The position numbers and the translations under genes are program-made. The notes below the pieces were generated by a model. The model made no database searches, was not told the DNA's origin, and saw only the letters and a list, made by a program, of their open reading frames with translations. From positions 26,669,729-26,733,728 of the forward strand of contig CM049314.1 in the NCBI GenBank assembly GCA_026874595.1: DNA of 64,000 nt. The letters run 5' to 3'. Positions 13,001 through 26,900 of this stretch are shown in pieces. Each line of letters opens with the position of its first letter. Position 1 is the stretch's first letter. This DNA comes from Sipunculus nudus (lineage: Eukaryota > Annelida > Sipuncula > Golfingiida > Sipunculidae).

Positions 13001-14911
13001 TTTCATCAGTCACCCCTCAGCTGACAGTCCAAAGATTTATTACAGGGTGTCCACCCGGTATTGTTTAGGGTAGCAGTAGGCCTGTGCTGTGTGTCTGTGC
13101 AGTACTGTGGACCAGGCCAGCGCCTGTCACAAGCTGTAAGTAATCCCATGGTATGTCCTACCCCAGTAGGGTCAGGGTAAATGGACTGACTACTCAGCAC
13201 TGTGGCCATTTTGCCGACACGTCATTGCTGCGGAAGCATAGAAACATTTGTGCCAACTGAGGTCTAAGTGGACATTTGATTGTCATGTGTGCAAGGTAAA
13301 TAACTTTAAGTATTCTTATTATGTGTAATAAAAGCATTGCTTACATCAGAAATTCTATTTATCAGATTTAATATACATGTATTCTGTTATACTGTGCTGT
13401 AAAATAAGTGACCCTAGTGAGACACAATACATACTGGCACAGGGCGTTGCCAGCATGGACGGCCATTTTGTTTTAGCGCTACATCGTGGTACTGATATAC
13501 ACTTATTTGTCAATTACAGATAAGTCCTGAGTGTAACACACATTGTCCTGCTTTATTCTTTATTGTTACCATTGTATATATTTGTATTTATGAGTTTCAT
13601 TTATGAATACACATCTTTGGTGGTGTAATGTGTTATTTCCTTTTGAGTCACAGTTGTTCAATAAGACGGTTTATTATGACTTATTAAAGACTATATCTGA
13701 TGTATATCATATTGTATAATAATTGTTGTCCATTGATTTATGAATATGTTCATGTCATTCAAGAATTATAAGGGTAATTCTTGTGGAGACAGCTCTTGTG
13801 TAATTAGATTGTTTGTTGTAAAGATAGGAATGTTTATATGATGTTATAATCTGGTAAGGTTATATAGGGATTTGTCTTTTGCATATGTGTTAACTATTCA
13901 AGTCACCATTAGGAGTATTCCAGCTGATAGCTCTGGAGACTACTCAGGGTCTGTCTGTGACTTGTCTGACTGTAGAGCTTAACTGAGACTGGGTGAAGCA
14001 GAAACTGCTACTGTTCATTTGTTTTGTACTTTTCTGTAAAGAATTTAAAGCAAATATATAGGTAAATTCCTGGCCAGGTTTATAGGTATATCCTGAGCCT
14101 GTATATTTGATTAACACTAAGGTGTAATTCTTTGTGGTTTTACAGTCAATACTGATGAGCGTGTGACCAGGTCTTAATTGGTCAAAGTACTGAGAGAAAG
14201 AACCCGTTCTTACGGTTTGTATTTGGTTTATTCATTGATGGTATACTACTACCCAACAATAATGTTTGTGCTACAGTTATGTTAAAAGTTGCATCAATGT
14301 ATTAGTTTATTAGTAGTTAATGAATGGTAAACATGGCCCAAATATTGGTTACCATGGATTCAGAATTAATTTCATTATGTACTGTACAAGCTTTAATGAG
14401 CATTACATTATGAGATTGTATAACTATAGTGCACTTTAATGGGTGACTATTCCATGAGATAGTTATGCACAGTTAGAATTTAGTTTGAACATATATGTTA
14501 ACATAACTTGTCTATTTTAGTTTAGTTTATGCCTATATAATCTCTTATCTAGTGCAGTAATTCAAATGGGGTACTTCCTCTGTATCACAGCGAGTATTCC
14601 TGCAATTTTATGTAATTACAAACTGGCATTGCACTGCTGCTGACCAAAGTATCATTTATAACACAGCTGGTTAATAATATACCAGTTCAGTTTTAATAGA
14701 ATGGTCTTTCAATAGATAAACAGATATATTTCTCATGTTAAACTATTTTGGCTTCATTATGATTCATTTTCCGTTTGTAATCATTATTCTTAATCTGGTT
14801 TATACTGTATAATTGCAGGGTTCTTTCTCCTATGCATAATGTACGATGCATATTTCGAATAAAGGGGTGTCTCGTCTTGCCGTCTGACTCTTCTGACTGT
14901 TTGAGTCCCGC

Positions 14912-14956
<45 letters not shown>

Positions 14957-17900
14957 TGCATATAAAACACGTCAGTGTGTCATACCCATTGCACACCAGA
15001 GGGTATAACTGTGTTTATATGTATATAATAACTGAATTGCTGGTGCTATACTTCCACCGATTATGTTTGAACAGTGGTGTCTTCAACTTGGCTGAAAGAC
15101 CACCTATCGTATAAGACCACCTGTCTATTAAGACCACAATTAAGTGAACCAAAGCAGTCACATTGGTTATAACTGACCTGTCTTATATGACCACCCGTGA
15201 TTAAAGACCACTTTGGCCAGTCCCACATGTGGTGTTCTAACACAGGTTTCACTCTATTGGTAATTGTTATGTTTGTTTCAGATGGTGAAGGTGGTAAAGG
15301 AGTAGACCTGGTAGACAACTGTTTCCTCACATTTTCGTGCCAGCATCAATGTTCCCAGACAACCTACAGGGTTGGGAGTGATTGTACATGCTCTGGTGGT
15401 TACCATCTGGGAACAAACCTTCATTCCTGCTTTCAAGGTAATAATTAAAAAGTTTTAATGCATTACTCCTCAGAAATCCCCTTAGGTCCACTTGAGATTG
15501 ACACCTATATTAGAACACCATAATTAGGATAGATTATCTGAGTTCATTCATACTGCATATAAATTAACCCTCAGTTCTGTAGATTTCCCGTATCGTAAAT
15601 CAAAAGATTTCGGCAGTAGATTTTTTTTAAATTTTGTAAAGATAAAATGAAAACTGAGCAAGATATTACCTGTATGGTAAATAGAAAGAATATATGTCTC
15701 AGTATTCATCTGAAACCGTCAATTTAATTGTCAGCAGTAGAGGATCTACTTAAGCCCATACTGTAATTAAGTCAGAATTAACTTGACAAAGCTGATTAGC
15801 ACTGTCTGGTCCCTCCAGTGTTAATATATATTACTGTTACACAAGTTGTTGCTGGTTGCACCTCTCTATATATCACATCTTCTGATCTATACATCCTTAT
15901 TGTTTTTACCCAAATGGCACATGGTTTTTGTGGCATATAAACATTATTTATTCTTCTATGAATAATATTTTCACTCCTAAATATTTTTATTTATTTGAAA
16001 ATAATTTGAGATGTGCTAAAACAGTATAAGGCCCTGTTCATAAATTCAGTGTAATCATACATACTCCATTGCCATTAATTGCTGTATTTAGGTTTTTGAC
16101 AATGCAAGCTTATCTAAAGTGCAGGTTGAGGAGATTTTTTAAAGTGCTGACATGATATGTCTTTTAATAGATGGTGTCAGAAATTGCCCTGCTCATGAAA
16201 ATTTGGGCTTGGAGTCTGGCTTCATACAAGACCACCAGCTCTCTGCCTCCTCTGAGCAGGTCAGTTCTGAGGCCAGCAAGGGTCGGCTGAATGATGCAAG
16301 TGCTTGGTGCACGAGTATAGACGATCAGCATGCCTGGCTTCAGGTATACACCATTAGATTTATATGATATTGCCCGTTTGATATTCAAAGTTGGAAATCA
16401 GTGACTTTTCAATAGAAATGTTCAGGACTTTATGCCTCCAAGCCAGGTCATAAAGGACAAAGTGTCACATGTTAAAAAAAAAGGACTTAAGGTTACAATT
16501 AAGTACAAATTAAGTATGAAAAAGTGATCCTTAGAACTTCATGCACTTCATATTAAATATATAGAAAATATGATTCTACTTTAGGCCTTATAAGTGTTTC
16601 TACAAAAAAAAAGTTTTGTACAAACTGTGTCATCATGACCTGTAAAAACAGTCTTTGTTAAAAAAAAGATTTTGAATTGATGTTTTTAGCTCAGCTGACT
16701 GTAAGTCATCTGAGCTATAGCGATCACTCTTTGTCCGTCGTCCGTCCAGCCATCTGGTCGTCTGTCCGTTAACAAGGCACAAATCGTAACCGCTGGACCT
16801 GGCATCTTCTTACTTTACATCCAGAGAGGTCCATGAAAAATCTCCTTGAAAACCTGGAATTAGGTCTCTGTAACCCATATCCTTTGAGCTATTGGGCCTC
16901 AAAGTACCCCCCAGAATAGTCAAAAATTTTATACAAAAACTTCAATATCTCATTAACTACATCACTGATGGTCATGATTTTTGGCATACATATTGATCAT
17001 GAGATGTTCCATCAGTTCCTGCAGACTGGTGGCGCCACCTGTATTTTTTAAGAATTTTTTTCTCTATTTTTGAAACCTTTAAAAATGTGGACATCTGTTA
17101 ACAGGGCACAAATCATAAAGACTGGACCTAGAATCTTCATTCTTGACATTTTAAGAGACTTATGAAAAGTGTCCATGGAAACCAGAAGTTAGGTCTTTGT
17201 TACCCATATCCTTGGAGCTATGGGGCCCTAAAGTACCCCCCAGAATAGTGAAAAATTTGATACAAAAACTTCAATATCTCATTAACTACATCACTGATGG
17301 TCATGATTTTTGGCATACATATTGATCATGAGATGTTCCATCAGTTCCTGCAGACTGGTGGCGCCACCTGTATTTTTTAAGAATTTTTTTCTCTATTTTT
17401 GAAACCTTTAAAAATGTGAACATCTGTTAACAGGGCACAAATCGTAAAGACTGGACCTAGAATCTTCATTCTTGACATTCTGAGAGACCTATGAAAAATC
17501 TCCATGGAAACCTGAAATTAGGTCTCTGTTACCCATATCCATTAAGCTGTATGGCTCCAAAATACCCCCAAGAATAATGAAAAATTTGATACAAAAACTC
17601 CAGTATCTCAGTAACTACAACACTGATGCTCATGATTTTTGGCATACATAATGATCATGACATGTTCCACCAGTTTTAACAGACTGGGTGTGCCACCTCT
17701 ATTTTTTTTACAAATTTTTACAAATAATTTTCTCTATTTTTGAGACCTTTAAAGATGTGGTTATCTGTCAACAGGGTACAAATTGTAACAACTGGACCTA
17801 GAATCTTCATTCTTGTCATGCAAGGAGGCCCATGAAAAGTGTTTGTGGAAACCTGAAATTAGGTCTCTGTTTCCCATATCCTTCAAGCAATAGGACTCAA

Positions 17901-20900
17901 AAGTATCCCTCAGAAAAATGGAAAATTTGATACAAAAGCTGAAGTATCTGAACAACTAATCCAGAGACCACCATGTTTCTTTGCATGGATATTGACCATT
18001 AAGTTTTTTATTAGTTTCTGCAGACTGGTGGAGCCACCTGTATTTTTTTAAAGTTTACTCATTTTTTCTCTATTTTAGAGATATGTTTATACAGACACAA
18101 TCTCAGCCTGTTGGTTAAACTGTTTGATTCTTCAGTTGAATGGTTATATACAACCATTCAGATAATAAAATTTCCTTTTGCAAATCTCTTCCCAGTCAGC
18201 TGAGCGTCATGACCCATGGGTCACTTGTTGACAAATTGTGGTCATGACCTTATTAAAAAGAGTGACCTCTACCTTATGTTGGGCCATTTTGAGTAAATTT
18301 TACACCAAAGATCAGCTTTTCTAGGATGGGATTAAGGGATTGTTCAGAAGCATGTTATACTTTTTGATTGTGGTTAGTAGTATCAGTGCAGGATACCAGC
18401 TAGAGTTCTGTAATTTTATACAGTTTTAATTGTGAATGGAAAATAAGATAGGCAGGATAACTCAAGAAATAATGCAGTGTTATTCTTGAAGTTTTTCAGT
18501 GCTTTCAAATTAACATTACTGATAATTGGGATGAAACATTTAACAAAAATGAAAACACAGAAAACAAAAATCACCATACAACAAAAATCACTTCCTCGAA
18601 GCTATGAATTTGCCTCTACATACATTATTAATGCCTTTTAGAGTTCATTATCAGAGCTAGTTTAACTTAGTATTGATTAACAACTTTGTTTCACTTGGCA
18701 ATCACACCGTATTGAGATAGAGCTGTTGATTGCATACTGCAGTTTCAAAATTAGATAATGATTATCAGAGCATAAGTCTTTCATTCTAATGCTTTAATCA
18801 TTCCATGTTGTAATCCCTGAACGAGTGATGATTCGCCTTTGAGTGCAATATTACTTTCAGAACATTTGTTGAATTGTTTTATAAAATTAAACATATATAT
18901 TTTTTTCACATAAAAGAAAACTAGATTATCTGTAGAAAGTATTTTGAATCTTAACTTATATTGATATCATATTCTTAGTAGTAAGGCTCTGGCCAACTTA
19001 TAGTTACGCTACCAGATACCTTGCTTTATCAAGCTGCTCTAGCATTTGGTTCATAAATATTGAACAAGGCCATTTACCCAATTTGATGACTTGGGTACAC
19101 TTACTTTATGCTGCTCCCAAAACACATCAGTTGCTCCATTCATTACAAACGCTGAGCATTGTCAGAATCTGTCTAAACAAATGAAGCCTTGTGTGCCCAT
19201 TCCATTTCTGGTGCATGTGTTAGTGGTGACTTCAGCCTGAACACATTATAAACTTATGTTACTTCACTATACTTAGTATTTGTCCCACTCATGCTTTCAT
19301 TCAAGCAAGTTCGTGGCACTTGTGGTACACAGCCACAACAGACAAATTCGGCAATTTAGGTAACCATATTTATTCTTCAGTAGCATCCAACAGATAATAT
19401 AAGATAAATGTCAATGAATAAAAAGTGGTCTCCCTGCAGAGTGGCCAAAAGGAATCTGTTCCACATAATTATATACCCTGGCTTTTTATTCTCACTCTTT
19501 CATTTGAATATAACCAATCGCATCCTCCATTCATTCATTGGTCAGACGGGTAGGCTGAACTCCGCCCCCTATACTGGCCAATGAAATGAAGGGAGAGTTT
19601 GTTGATTATACCCTGACATACACAAAGTCTGCACACAGTGCAAGTATCCTTTATTGTGATACCATCTATCTGTGTGCTCCTAGCTGTCTAAACATCACAG
19701 GACCCCCATTATTGGTCACCCTGATGAGATAAACACCTTTACCCAAATTAGATTTACAGATTAGGACCTGGCCTGTACCAATAAGCGACCCAGTGACCAT
19801 GACTAGGAGATTATGCAATCAGTACCCAGGCATCATGGTGTCGGATATCCCATTATTTTTTTATAATAACACCCCAAGGGTAAGTGGGTGATCCCACCTG
19901 AGGGGACAGCCAATCAGGATATCTCCCGGCCCGGGGACCCAAAGCGAGGCTAAAGGATAACCGGCCTTGCTCACTCTGACCTTGGCGCTGGAAGGGTTCA
20001 CACACTTGTCGACATAAGGCGAAATCTAAGTAGCCGCTGCCATAGTGTGAGCTTTTCACTACGCGCACCCTATCAGGACTGGCAGTATCATTATAGTTAT
20101 CTGGACAACCTTTTCGGCACTTTTGGTATTTTAAACGAAATTCCTGTGTTGTTTTCTATTACCTGTGGGGAAATTCCCTACAATGGAACAAAGGCTGGTT
20201 ATACATGTGTGATATGTCACAAGGTAAGGCAGAGGTTTGAATATATACGAAAGATTAAATTAACAAAATCCCTTAAGTTAAAATAATAATTAAAATATTC
20301 ATATTATTAAGAACAGCTGCAAATGAGAGAGAGAAGCCCATTGAAGTGTGACATGAAATACCAAGAATATACAACCTATTATGCCAAATCTTACAACATG
20401 GAGGCTTGTTCATTTTTCATGAAATAGATATTAGAGAAGCTTGATAAAGCAAGGTATATTATAGCCTATAAGTCCGGGTCTTTGCATGATATGCATGCTT
20501 TTTAGGAACAGATATACACGTATACATTAATTAATGCATGTTTCAGATCTCTCTGAGAGAAGCAGTAGATGTAATTGGTGTACAGGTTCAGACTGGAGCC
20601 TCACAGATAGGCCAGAAAGATGTTCTTGATTATTTTGTGGCCACATCCAGAGATCACGTCATTTGGCATTTCTTCCACAATGGAAATAATACAGTAAGCA
20701 ATTTAAGCTCACTTGACTGAAAGCCATGTAAGCCAAAGCAATGACGTAGCCTTCATCCCTTCATCTGCCTTCCTGTTAGCAAATGGACCAAATACCTTCT
20801 CACTTAAAGGGACCTATTCAAATACCAGGCATGTTAAATGTATATTAAATTATAGTGTTTTCTCCTTAAAACATTATGGTGTCTATCAGTATTTCATTCC

Positions 20901-23900
20901 AAATCGATTTGCTCTATCCTTTACACAAGTTGCAAAAAGCTCTAATCAGGGCCCCTAACATAAACATAGCTAGCACACATGCCACTTAACGCTCCATACG
21001 CTCAACTATTTGCCACACTACCCACAGCATTAAACCGCAGTAGTGGTCAGGTTTGGCCACCAGACTGCGCTGTCTCTGTGGTATTCCCCCTGTGTAATAT
21101 TTAACCAAACACATTGCAGGTATCACCATGCACAATCGGATGTTCTTCTGGGTATCTGCAACTTTACACTGCTGTGAAAAGCGCTTGGTAGCACAGACTT
21201 TTTCCAACCCCATCGGATTACACATGCAATTGTCAACTTTCAACACAGTCTCTATACTGACTTGCCTGAGGTCCGTTATTCCCCACAGTCTGCATATTTC
21301 CTGTATTGCTGTTCAACACAAGCTTGCCACCGGCATAGCTATGTTTGTTTTCACGCTTAGCCAATGAGAGTTCTTTTACCATTTCTGCAGATTTGTTTAA
21401 AGGCAGAGCCAATCAGATTTTACTTTATCCATCGCAAACTGACTGGGTATTGCCAAACCTGAAAAATCCTGCTATTTCTCACAGCATTAGAGTAGAAGGA
21501 CACAGGGCCGGGAGGTCACGCGCTGTGTTCAGAGCGTAACATGCCACCTGGTAGCAATACCACACAATTTCACAAATTAAGATTTTTCATGCTTCTACCT
21601 GGTGATTCTTAGTGTTTCCTCTTTCCTGTTTCTTCTCCTTGTTGCAGACTTGTGGCCATAAGTAAGATCAGATCTCTGGTCATGTAATCTTGTTATGTTA
21701 AACAGACACACATAGACTGTGTTTACTCATATACAGAAACAACTTCCTTAAAACAGTTGACCTGGAGATTGTTAGTCCATGTGTGGGGATACTTTTGCTG
21801 GGAAATTTTGTATTTGGTCAAAAATGACTAATATACTGAAGCATGGGTTGATAAACATATTATTTAAATGTTTATGTACCTTAAACATCCAGAAAAGTGA
21901 AAACAAGTGAGGTCACAGTGACCATTTTTTTTTAGCTGTGTGGCAAAACATGATTTGAGCTTCCTGAAAGTCACACTTCTCAGTGTACAAGCTTTTTCAC
22001 TGGATCAGAAAAAATATTGGTTCATTAATTTGTAATAATGTGTAAAGTGTAAATATAATGAGTCAAGGGAGCCCCATAGAAATGTCTGTAAATCATACAA
22101 GATTTCCAGAAGGGGATCCAGGGGCTCTAGTTTGATCGCCTTGTCAGTCTGTCTCTCCCACAGTGTTGCTTTCTTTTGCATGCATAATCTCAAAAAGAGA
22201 ACATTTGATCTTTCTTAAATTCACAATGAGGGCACCAGTCTTTTCAAAATAAAGAGCTGCTGGAAATCTGATATTGCTGCCAGAGCACAATCAGTTATTT
22301 TCTTTCAAGTATGTGCTATATGAGCAAATCTCAAAGAGAATATCTTTGATGCTTCTCAAATTTGCAGGGATGATTGGAGCTCCAGTCTTACAGTATTACA
22401 GACCTGCCAAATATCCAGTATGGCTGCCAGGGCACAATCAGTAATTTTCTTTTAAAAAGTTTGACAGGAGATTGACACCCATAAGGGGTGTCTGCTTTAA
22501 TTGTTTAATCCTATATGGCTGCTGGGCAAATATTTTAAAATCCTCTATCCTTCATTATCTCTTAAACCTTGTAGATATTGCCATCATAATTTTTCTGAAG
22601 ATTAGTCCCTTTAAGATTTTTGTGGTGATAAATTTTAGACCAATCTGACAGCAATATGGCTGTAGGGCTGCCATTCTGAGGAACTGATGATTGAAGGGCC
22701 CTAATTGCAGGTCATTATGGTCTCAAATATCTAGTATGTGCTGGTCTTGGATTCATATTTTCCATTATTTAGACAAATCATAGGATGGAAATATCCTGAA
22801 TAATCTATGCAAAGATGAGATGAAAACTAGGTTATTCTTACATTCCTTACATTCACGTACAATCACAAGATGGTGTTAACATTGTTGGTTGCCCATGTCT
22901 TGAAAAAAGGCTTCCTCAAATTCTGAGGGTTAAAAAAAGCTTGATTTCTTCCCTCAAGAATCCATATCAGCTTATACACAAGATTGACTTAAAGTGAAGG
23001 GTTTACTTGAATTATCATCATATTTGCTAGTTTATGCCACCTGCTGTGATGTGCTTTTCTGTTTCAGGCATTTTCGGGCCCTATTATTTATTTGGATGAT
23101 CCAACCACTGCATTGTTCCATTACTCGCTGTCTGCCCATTTTATCAGGATCTACATTCTGCGCCACCATTCTACAAACAGTCACTGCCTCCGTGCTGAAG
23201 TTCTTATCCTTCCGGCTCCTGCTTGCCAAAGTAGGTCACCTTTACTGATGCCAGATATTTTCCCTGAATTTCTTATCATTGCAGATCTAACATTTGGTCA
23301 TTTCTGGCAGACCACGGCTAGAAAATATGTAAAATGTGTAATATTAAAATTTTGATTTCTTTCTTTAAAAAGATAACATTAAAAAAAATATATAATAAAT
23401 AAGCATTGTAAATATGATTTCTCTTCGTTGGTTTTCTAAACTTAATATAACCAGTCTTTTAACAGATGATTAATAACTGTAATATTATTATTTTTAATCA
23501 ATTCAGTCTGGGAACAAAACCAATAATCATTAAATTTCTATAATAAAAATATGAAGATATCTGCTCCTATTATATGTACGTGCAGGAAGTACATCTTTTC
23601 TTTATGCTACTTCAGTATAAAGGAGTGTAAACAAACCAGCTTACATGTATTATTAATACTAAAGTGTTAAGAAATATGTCTGTATCACTCAGCCTATCTG
23701 AACGTGGATGAGTGCGCCACTGGAACACACGCTTGTACTCACCTGTGTACAGACACGGTCACTGGATATACCTGTAGCTGTCCTACAGGCTATATACTTC
23801 TACCCGATGGAATGACGTGTGTACCAGGTCGGTGGTTATTCATTTTATAATCAACTATTCTCATAAACAAGCTGCTTAGAAAATGTCATATATGAACGAA

Positions 23901-26900
23901 GAAATGAGAGTCAATCGGGCAAATTCACGCACTTTCAAGGAAAAACTCTTCAGACATGTAGGGGGACATTTCAACTTACATTCACTTGAAAAAGAAACTG
24001 GAACTATATGGCCTTGCAGTACCGTAAAATCTCCACTTAAAACCGCGGTTTAATCAAGAAATTCAAAATCTTGAAATCAGGTTGATTTCCTGAAAGCACT
24101 GTGTGGTTTATACTAGAAGGGTTTCCTGAATATCTTCCTGACAGACATCATTTTTGGGCCGGCGAGTGGGTGATAATATTGCAACTTTTGAAGGCCGTTC
24201 TAAGCAGCAGTCTCACATGCATGGGAGCCGTGTGTAAATGTATTATTTACGATTATTTGTTATTTATATATTAAAAATTGCTGATTAGTTTTCATGTGAT
24301 ATATAACTTGTTATAAAATCTTTGTAATTGTCACCAAATAATACGTTTACAACAACCCTGCTTTAACACACAGCGGCCCACTTCGTTGGGCATGGTCAAC
24401 CAAAATTGAAATAAAAGCCTACTTTAAACCCATTTGCGGCATTATTTAGCAATGATTATTTGTTTATAACATAAAATGAATAAAAAGCTGACATCGTAAA
24501 GAGTCACACAATGGCAGACGATCATTTTAAAATTAAGTTTGAGTGCCGATATGTGCTGAAACGCCCCGGTATTCTGCTAAGAATATTTTGAACGGCTGTA
24601 CGTGGTGGGTGGTAAACAGAACAGCCACCTATATCGTCCCAGCATGCCTTGCGTGAACACTGCCTTGACAAAATGACTCCCCACACGGAAACTTTCCTCA
24701 GGAAAAAAACTTGCTTACCCCGACTGGCCACTTTAATTTTACCTTAAAATCACTCGTTTTCAAGCGTCATGTTTCCTATACGTGCGTATCTTGACAAGGT
24801 AACTTCAGTTACTTTGATATTTAGTTAAGTTGACCAGCGATGTTTTCAAACGCACCAGCAAATTGTGACATGGAGCGATGTCAACGTACGATGTGATGAT
24901 GGTAATACCAAAGTAATCGGTATGAAAATGATTTGAATCTTCCGAGTAATTCCAGAAAATGGAATTTTCATCAAAAATTAAGATTTCAAAATATTACTTT
25001 TAGAATTAAAATATACAGTGACTTGAATGGATCAGCAGAATATTTTTTCCAAAATATAATGACAAATCAGTAGCAAACAAGAATACGGCACGGAATATAA
25101 AATCTGTATGAACAGGCAGAGGTTCACCGGCCCTTACGTCTTCCCAAACTTCATGCTTGAGTGACCCTGCAAAAAAAGTGTTATGATGTGTTTAAATAAA
25201 ATGCCCAAGGAATTTTAAAGTGGACAGGGGTGGACAGGAATGGCCGAGTTGCAACCTACGCGTGTTCATTTCTGGATGATAGCTTGATTGTGTCTTTTGT
25301 CAAATCATATCGTAGCGAAAGTTGGTGCGGTTTTAAAGGGGTATTTGAGCCCCTTGCGGTTTCTCACCTGGAATTTCGGCGAAGTCTGGGTGCGGTTTTA
25401 ATCGGAAGTGCGGTTTTAAGTGGAGATTTTACGGTATCATCATTTCCTGTAAGAAATGATACTATTGATATTCAGTAAAATTTTTATGGATATACTCTTT
25501 ATTTCAGAGCATGGTTTAGGTCAATTTGTTGTAACAATTTAATCTGGCAGCAGATAAATTATTGCATCATGAGACTTTGCCAGGCTTTACCCATCTAAAC
25601 ACAGATTCAGAATTTCAATAAATAGTATTTTAAGCCTCTTCTTATATTAGAATTTCTGCCACATACCACACAAGTGTTTTATATACCTTTTCATAAGATG
25701 CTCCAGATATTTGGTCAGTTCCATCTTGCCATCAAAGTTAGCTTTGCCATATATATTTAACCCTTTACTGTTCAGATTAGCCTGTGGATTGTCACACTCC
25801 TACTGTTCAGATTTATTTTGCATTTTTTCCACATTTTGACATGAATCTATATAAGAGACATTAACTCAGTAACTGTTAAAGGTATCTTTGTGAAATTTTC
25901 AGCTTTTACTGTCAGGTATATGTCCATCATGTTATTTTATTTATTTTCTACATACCTGGTTTGATATGTATGTAACTAAGGTATATACAGGTAAAAACAG
26001 GTAAATCTGTACTAACTGTATTTCCACTCACTGGTATATCACCAAAATGACCCCTTTCATCCTGTTCAGGTAACCCATTAACCATTTGATAAAAACAGGG
26101 AAATGTAAGGATTTTTTTTCACTCTAAGGTAATTATTATTTAAAGGTAAGAAAAAGGTAAATGATTTGGTTTAATACTGGAAAAGGAACCACCAACGAAC
26201 CAGAATGTGCAAGTAAAATTGGATTTTTCTGTGGAAATCAAATATTTTTCACCTGAAAAGCTTGCTGACCCAAAGAGCACATTCTATGATTATTAACATA
26301 TAACACATGTTTACCTGAACAGGTAAGTAAAGGTAAATTATTTTTTTTTCTGAATATGTTAGCAAACACCTTGTTCATCAATATAGTTACTATAAATTAA
26401 TACCTTCTCTATTTATGGACTGTATAATTCATTTTGATATAAGAACAGGTGCTTTTAATACAGTAATTAAGTTACCTATGTGAATAGTACCTTTGTTCTT
26501 CAACTGATCTAATTACCTGTGGCAGTGACAAAATCATGCTGAAAAGTGGCTGAGAAGAATATGGATAAACAAGTGTCAACTGTGTAAAACCATTTTTTTT
26601 CTTTTTTCAGACATGTAAAACATAAATTGATAATTTTGGTTACGGTTACACATAAAAACATACTCACCTGTACAGGTGAGTTCAGGTAAATACAGGTAAA
26701 TTATTTTTTTAATGAAGTATATATTCTATACATGTAATAAGGGAGAAAAAAAAACATACAAATTAATTTTGAGTGCCAGGTGTAAAATTTATGAATTATA
26801 GGTACTAACTGCACTATTTATTGGGTTACCTGAAATGATACCTTTGATCTTAAACAGATTTAATAACCTTTGTAAGTACAGAATATACAGACAACTTTTC

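Larger units (their letters stand above)
4839..14915 (+). mobile_element. Complete Ty3/gypsy-type LTR retrotransposon, 10,077 bp
   Basis: Order: 5' LTR (4839-6882), tRNA-Leu-type primer site, leader, gag (7446-8600), pol in the -1 frame, polypurine tract, 3' LTR (12872-14915). The pol order protease, RT, RNase H, integrase is that of Ty3/gypsy (Metaviridae). No env-like frame follows pol. It sits in a (TA)n run with TATA on both sides, a 4-bp target duplication that is ambiguous inside the repeat. The two LTRs have equal length, and by eye I found one substitution. All coding frames are open, so the copy is young and may be active. It lies in the sense direction within an intron of the host gene. 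Confidence 0.95.
3302..15281 (+). other. Intron 2 (12 kb) holding a hAT-like MITE and an LTR retrotransposon
   Basis: Bases 3302-3837 are AT-rich with nothing recognised. A hAT-like MITE occupies 3846-4737 and the retrotransposon 4839-14915. The stretch 14916-14954 is a (TA)n run. Near 15100-15215 there are several 'agaccacc' motifs about 20-30 bp apart, which look like the end of a decayed pogo/Tigger-type element lying about 65 bp before the acceptor of exon 3. Confidence 0.65.
16344..20546 (+). other. Intron 4 with a family A repeat and a 1.4-kb TIR element
   Basis: Family A copy A1 occupies 16687-18229 and a TIR element about 18990-20475, ending some 70-90 bp before the acceptor of exon 5. 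The stretch 18230-18985 is AT-rich with nothing recognised. Confidence 0.65.

Noticed and set aside
20047-20286. 79-codon frame near exon 5 as an exon of the host gene
   Set aside because: It lies inside the TIR element, and exon 4 joins exon 5 directly in matching phase within the F5/8C fold.
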